This document shows positions 4,638 through 7,268 of a stretch of 7,268 nucleotides of DNA, piece after piece (positions within the stretch are counted from its first letter, which is position 1; every line of letters starts with the position of its first letter). The notes under the pieces were generated by a model, which was not told where the DNA came from, searched no databases, and saw only the letters and a list, made by a program, of their open reading frames with translations. The stretch is from NCBI GenBank assembly GCA_945889565.1, contig CAMDBZ010000086.1, positions 1 to 7,268 of the forward strand. The letters run 5' to 3'. Origin of the DNA: Thermoflexus hugenholtzii JAD2. Lineage in GTDB: Bacteria; Chloroflexota; Dehalococcoidia; UBA2979. The translations under genes and the position numbers were made by a program.

Positions 4638-6301
4638 TGACCGACGAGCAGCATACGGGCCCCCTGCCGGGCGCCGGCGAGGCCGAGCCCGCCGCCAACC
4701 CGGCCTCGAGCGGCCCGGATTCGAGCGGGCCCGCGCCGAGCGGCGCATCGAATAACAGCGCGAGCAAGTGGGATCGCTACTTCGCGGACCTACCGGAGTT
4801 CGCGCCTTCGCCGGCCTTCCCCGGCGCGGCGAGCGACGAGCCGGGCGACGCCGAGGCCGCCGAGGTCGAGTCCGCCACCGAGGCGCCGCGGACCGATATC
4901 CGCGCCGCCGGCCGCTCGGAGGCGGGCGTCGACGAGGCGCCGTCGCCCGTCGACCGTGCCGACCCCGCCGACGACGCCCCCGACGGGCAGGCGCCGCTGC
5001 CGCTGCGGCCACGCCTGCTCTTCCCGCCGAGCGAGCCGGAGCCGGACGACAACGAGGGGGCCGACCAGGAGGCCAGCGCCTCGGTCCCGCGCCCGTTGTT
5101 CGGGGCCGTGCCGCCGCCCCCATCGGGGCACCCGGCCGGTGGCGGCAACGGCCGCTGGGAGCGCATGTTCGCGGACCTCTCGGAGCTGGCCGCGCCGGCG
5201 CCGCCCGTCCGCGCGCCGATCGTCAGCAGCGAGCCGCGACATGACCCCGTGGAGACGCCGGCGCCGGACTTCCCGCTGTCGATTCGCCCGGCGGCACAGC
5301 TGCCCCCCGCCACGCCTGCGCCGCCGCTGGAGTTCGAGGATGCGCCCGCCCCGGGGGCGCCGGACGACGAACCGCCGCGGGAGCTCGTGGCGGCAGAGAG
5401 CGGCCGAGTGCTGAGCTTCGAACGCAGCGCCTCGACCAACGGCGCAGGCACAGGCGTCGAGGAGCTGCGGCCGCCGCCGCCGCCGGCGTGGGTGGTCGCG
5501 CTGAAGGACGGCCCGAGCGCCGTAGAAACGGGCAGCGCCTGGCGCAACGTGTTCGGCGATCAGGGGCGCGGCGAGCAGCCCGGCTGGCAGATGGCGGCCT
5601 CCTCCGCAGGCGGCGCGGCGACGCTGGCGCTGCCGGGCGTGCGCGTGCGCAGCGCAGCGCACAGCTCGCGCTGGGGGGCGCTCGTGCGCGGCGCCGTGGA
5701 GGCGCTGGAGGTGCTGGCGCTGGCGCTGCTGATGTTCGTGGCGGTGCGCTCGATCGCCCAGAACTTCGTCGTCGATGGCGGCTCGATGGAGCCGACGTTC
5801 GCGAACGGCGAGATGTTGATCGTCAACAAGCTCGCGTACCGCACGTTCAATGTGTCGTGGCTGCCGTGGACGGACCAGCAGCACTGGCAGCCGTTTGGCA
5901 GGCCGCGCGCGGGCGACATCGTGGTGTTCCGCTTCCCGCAGAACCCGGAGCGCGACTTCATCAAGCGCATCATTGCGACGCAGGGGCAGACGGTGGAGGT
6001 GCGCTCCGGCGTGCTGATGATCGACGGCGTGCCGGTGCAGGAGCCGTACCTGTCGCAGCCGGTGGCGTACGAGTTCGGGCCGATCACGGTGCCGGAGGGC
6101 TCGATGTTCGTGCTCGGCGACAATCGCAACAACTCGTACGACTCGCATTCGTGGGGCACGCTCGAGCAGCAGTACCTGATCGGTCGCGCGGAGCTGCGCT
6201 ACTGGCCGCTCTCGCGCGCGGGCCGCATGGACCACAGCGCCGCCAGCGAGACGCCGGCCGCGAGCGCAGGAGTCGCGCTATCCCCGTCGATCGCGAGATA
6301 G
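4637..6301 (+). CDS. lepB: Signal peptidase I with a ~340-residue disordered N-terminal extension
   Basis: 554 residues, far longer than usual type I signal peptidases (about 170-325). The C-terminal ~210 residues are a complete enzyme that cleaves signal peptides on the outer face of the cytoplasmic membrane. There is one membrane helix at about 349-372, then NFVVDGGSMEPTF with nucleophile Ser383, RPRAGDIVVFRFP, ERDFIKRIIATQGQTVEV with general base Lys443, and the box VLGDNRNNSYDSHSWG (492-507) with Ser500 and Asp502. Residues 1-340 are Pro/Ala/Glu/Asp-rich, presumably disordered and cytoplasmic. They contain three similar islands: KWDRYFADLPEFAP (Trp45), RWERMFADLSELAAP (Trp174) and a weaker AWRNVFGDQG (Trp302), spaced 129 and 128 residues apart. 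The extension keeps the same frame with no break, and the ATG at 4637 is backed by the leaderless-type promoter. A later start would lose the motif repeats. The 3' end overlaps pyrE. The function of the extension is unknown. Confidence 0.93.
   Translation: MTDEQHTGPLPGAGEAEPAANPASSGPDSSGPAPSGASNNSASKWDRYFADLPEFAPSPAFPGAASDEPGDAEAAEVESATEAPRTDIRAAGRSEAGVDEAPSPVDRADPADDAPDGQAPLPLRPRLLFPPSEPEPDDNEGADQEASASVPRPLFGAVPPPPSGHPAGGGNGRWERMFADLSELAAPAPPVRAPIVSSEPRHDPVETPAPDFPLSIRPAAQLPPATPAPPLEFEDAPAPGAPDDEPPRELVAAESGRVLSFERSASTNGAGTGVEELRPPPPPAWVVALKDGPSAVETGSAWRNVFGDQGRGEQPGWQMAASSAGGAATLALPGVRVRSAAHSSRWGALVRGAVEALEVLALALLMFVAVRSIAQNFVVDGGSMEPTFANGEMLIVNKLAYRTFNVSWLPWTDQQHWQPFGRPRAGDIVVFRFPQNPERDFIKRIIATQGQTVEVRSGVLMIDGVPVQEPYLSQPVAYEFGPITVPEGSMFVLGDNRNNSYDSHSWGTLEQQYLIGRAELRYWPLSRAGRMDHSAASETPAASAGVALSPSIAR
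6268..6272 (+). promoter_or_regulatory. Ribosome binding site that places the pyrE start at ATC 6280
   Basis: AGGAG lies inside the 3' end of lepB, exactly 7 nt before ATC at 6280. That codon is in the pyrE frame and falls where the PyrE family N-terminus should begin. No ATG, GTG or TTG in the frame lies downstream of this SD before conserved PyrE sequence begins. Confidence 0.5.
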
Positions 6302-6846
6302 TCGCCGCCCTCGAGGCGACCGGCGCGATCCTCGAGGGGCACTTCCAGCTCAACTCGGGGCGTCACTCGGACCGCTACCTCGAGAAGTTCAACCTGTTGC
6401 AGTGGCCCGCGCAGACGGAAGCCGTGTGCCGCAAGCTGGCGGACGCCACGCGCGTGCTCGCGCCGACGACGGTCGCGGGGCCGACGACGGGCGGGGTGAT
6501 CCTCGCGTACGAGCTTGCGCGGCAGCTGGGGGTACGCGGCATCTTCGCGGAGCGAGACGCCGCGGGCGGCCGCTCGTTCCAGCGCGACTTCCGGCTGACG
6601 CCGGGCGAGCGCGTGCTGGTCGTCGACGACATCCTCACGAGCGGGGCGTCGGTGCGCGACACGCTCGCGGCCGTGGCTGCGAGCGGCGGCGTCGCCGTCG
6701 GCGTGGCGGTGGTCGTCGACCGCTCGGGTGGTGCGGTCGCGTTCGAGGGCCTGCCGCTGGCCGCGGCGACCGAGTTCGCGCTGGCGACCTACGCGCCGGA
6801 CGACTGCCCCCTCTGCAGCGCCGGCGTACCGCTCACGGTCACCTAG
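6280..6846 (+). CDS. pyrE: Orotate phosphoribosyltransferase, with apparent non-canonical ATC start
   Basis: 188 residues if initiated at ATC 6280, a normal PyrE length. The enzyme joins orotate to PRPP to make orotidine 5'-phosphate in de novo pyrimidine synthesis. Motifs: LEATGAILEGHFQLNSGRHS with DRYLEKF at residues 11-37; VAGPTTGGVILAYELARQLG (65-84); the flexible loop FAERDAAGGRSFQRDFRL (89-106), where a Lys common in relatives appears as Arg; the PRPP-binding RVLVVDDILTSGASV (111-125); and the C-terminal CPLCSAGVPL seen in one PyrE subgroup. The frame has no ATG/GTG/TTG near the N-terminus. The nearest upstream is GTG at 6151, which would prepend 43 residues of antifamily sequence translated out of frame from lepB. 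AGGAG 7 nt before the ATC favours that codon; ATA at 6298, overlapping the lepB TAG, is an alternative. It overlaps lepB by 22 nt, so the two are co-transcribed and probably translationally coupled. Identity is certain; only the start is unusual. Confidence 0.93.
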   Translation: MPVDREIVAALEATGAILEGHFQLNSGRHSDRYLEKFNLLQWPAQTEAVCRKLADATRVLAPTTVAGPTTGGVILAYELARQLGVRGIFAERDAAGGRSFQRDFRLTPGERVLVVDDILTSGASVRDTLAAVAASGGVAVGVAVVVDRSGGAVAFEGLPLAAATEFALATYAPDDCPLCSAGVPLTVT

Positions 6847-6852
6847 CGTCCG

Positions 6853-7268
6853 TCACGGGCGCGCGCGTACCTCGGCGCGCGGCGGCGCTGCGCGCGGGGG
6901 GAGCAGCAGCGCGGGCGGGCGGCGCATGCGCGCGGGCAGCAGCGGCAGCGCGTGGCGCGAGAGCGCGCAGGCGGTCTCCAGCAGCGCGGCGCGCAGGGGG
7001 TCCCAGCGCAGGCGGTAGGCACGGCGAATGCGCGGCGGCAGCAGCCCCGCGGTGAGCTCCCGCGCGAGCGGCAACAGCGGCCCGCTGCCGGGCAGCGGCG
7101 CGAACAGCTCGGCGGCGATCGCGCGGGCCTGCGGGCCCACGTCGAGCGCCGCGACGGCCGCGTCCATATAGCGCGCGAAGCCGGCGCGGTCGGCCGGGAG
7201 CGCGTCGCGCGGCATGCCGAGCGAGCCGCCGAGCGCGCACATCTGCGCGTAGTAGCGATCGGCGAGCG
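6853..7268 (-). CDS. MpaB-like / DUF2236 oxygenase-family protein, C-terminal part (runs off right edge)
   Basis: Partial: the last 137 residues of a protein whose start lies beyond the right edge. The segment reads LADRYYAQMCALGGSLGMPR, then DALPADRAGFARYMDAAVAA, LARELTAGLLPPRIRRAYRL and an Arg/Pro/Leu-rich tail. This matches the C-terminal half of the DUF2236 family (fungal MpaB-type and rubber-cleaving Lcp relatives, heme-dependent oxygenases), in particular the Y-Y, LP-x-D/T-x-x-x-F-x-x-Y and LTAGLLPPR-x-R features. The heme-binding His and Arg residues would be in the missing N-terminal part, so activity cannot be judged. An internal Met at 7242 is not the start, since the frame and the family pattern continue upstream of it. 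It is convergent with pyrE, with 6 nt between stops and no terminator hairpin with a T-run. Confidence 0.72.
   Translation of the reverse strand, partial: LADRYYAQMCALGGSLGMPRDALPADRAGFARYMDAAVAALDVGPQARAIAAELFAPLPGSGPLLPLARELTAGLLPPRIRRAYRLRWDPLRAALLETACALSRHALPLLPARMRRPPALLLPPRAAPPRAEVRARP

Noticed and set aside
3838..6235. Long minus-strand open frames opposite the aldolase and lepB (3838-4767, 4777-5547, 4790-6235)
   Set aside because: Open only because stops are rare in this GC-rich DNA. Low-complexity composition, no motifs, and they lie fully antisense to well-supported genes.
5488..6279. Upstream in-frame continuation of pyrE that would make a 452-residue protein
   Set aside because: It is an out-of-frame Arg/Ala/Gly-rich reading of lepB, whose catalytic motifs lie in the other frame. 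PyrE is complete without it.
6841..6856. Bidirectional terminator between pyrE and the MpaB-like gene
   Set aside because: Only 6 nt separate the two stops, with no inverted repeat or T-tract there.
1..7268. CRISPR array, tRNA/rRNA genes, insertion sequences, phage or defence genes
   Set aside because: No regular direct repeats, no tRNA-like folds recognised by eye, no transposase or integrase motifs. All sequence is accounted for by the listed genes and short gaps.

Overview
This is a very GC-rich bacterial window, with G/C at nearly every third codon position. It most resembles Chloroflexota or a deep-branching actinobacterium. The dCTP deaminase is of the 'EGKSSLGRLGLL' actinobacterial/archaeal-like type. 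The zinc-less, Ala/Pro-rich anti-sigma factor and the form of orotate phosphoribosyltransferase are ones I associate with Chloroflexota. This placement is inference from protein style; there is no rRNA or other decisive marker.

Left half (1-3700), all on the minus strand and apparently one transcription unit. Read in the direction of transcription it contains an ECF sigma factor (3700-3050), its transmembrane anti-sigma factor (3040-1925), a SIMPL-domain lipoprotein (1886 down to the start of dcd), dCTP deaminase dcd (1027-458) and the N-terminal part of ribD (369 to beyond the left edge). The gene junctions are tight. The exception is 370-457 between dcd and ribD, which holds a strong palindromic GC-rich element. 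The lipoprotein frame has no stop codon before dcd and runs about 200 nt into it out of frame.

Right half (3788-6846), plus strand. A class II aldolase (fructose/tagatose-bisphosphate type) is divergent from the sigma factor across an 87-nt gap. It is followed by signal peptidase I (lepB) with an unusually long disordered N-terminal extension, and then by pyrE, which overlaps the end of lepB. lepB has a TATACT -10 box placed so that the mRNA probably starts at the ATG (leaderless). pyrE has a good Shine-Dalgarno but no ATG/GTG/TTG at its natural N-terminus; the best-placed codon is ATC. At the right edge, the C-terminal part of an MpaB/DUF2236-family protein comes in convergently on the minus strand, with 6 nt between the two stop codons.

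Most of the window is a housekeeping region: pyrimidine and riboflavin synthesis, sugar-phosphate metabolism, protein export and envelope-stress control. I see no mobile element, CRISPR array, RNA gene or defence system. The points worth a second look are the pyrE start, the repeated W-x-R-x-F-x-D motif in the LepB extension, the leaderless lepB promoter, the missing stop of the SIMPL gene and the palindromic element before ribD.
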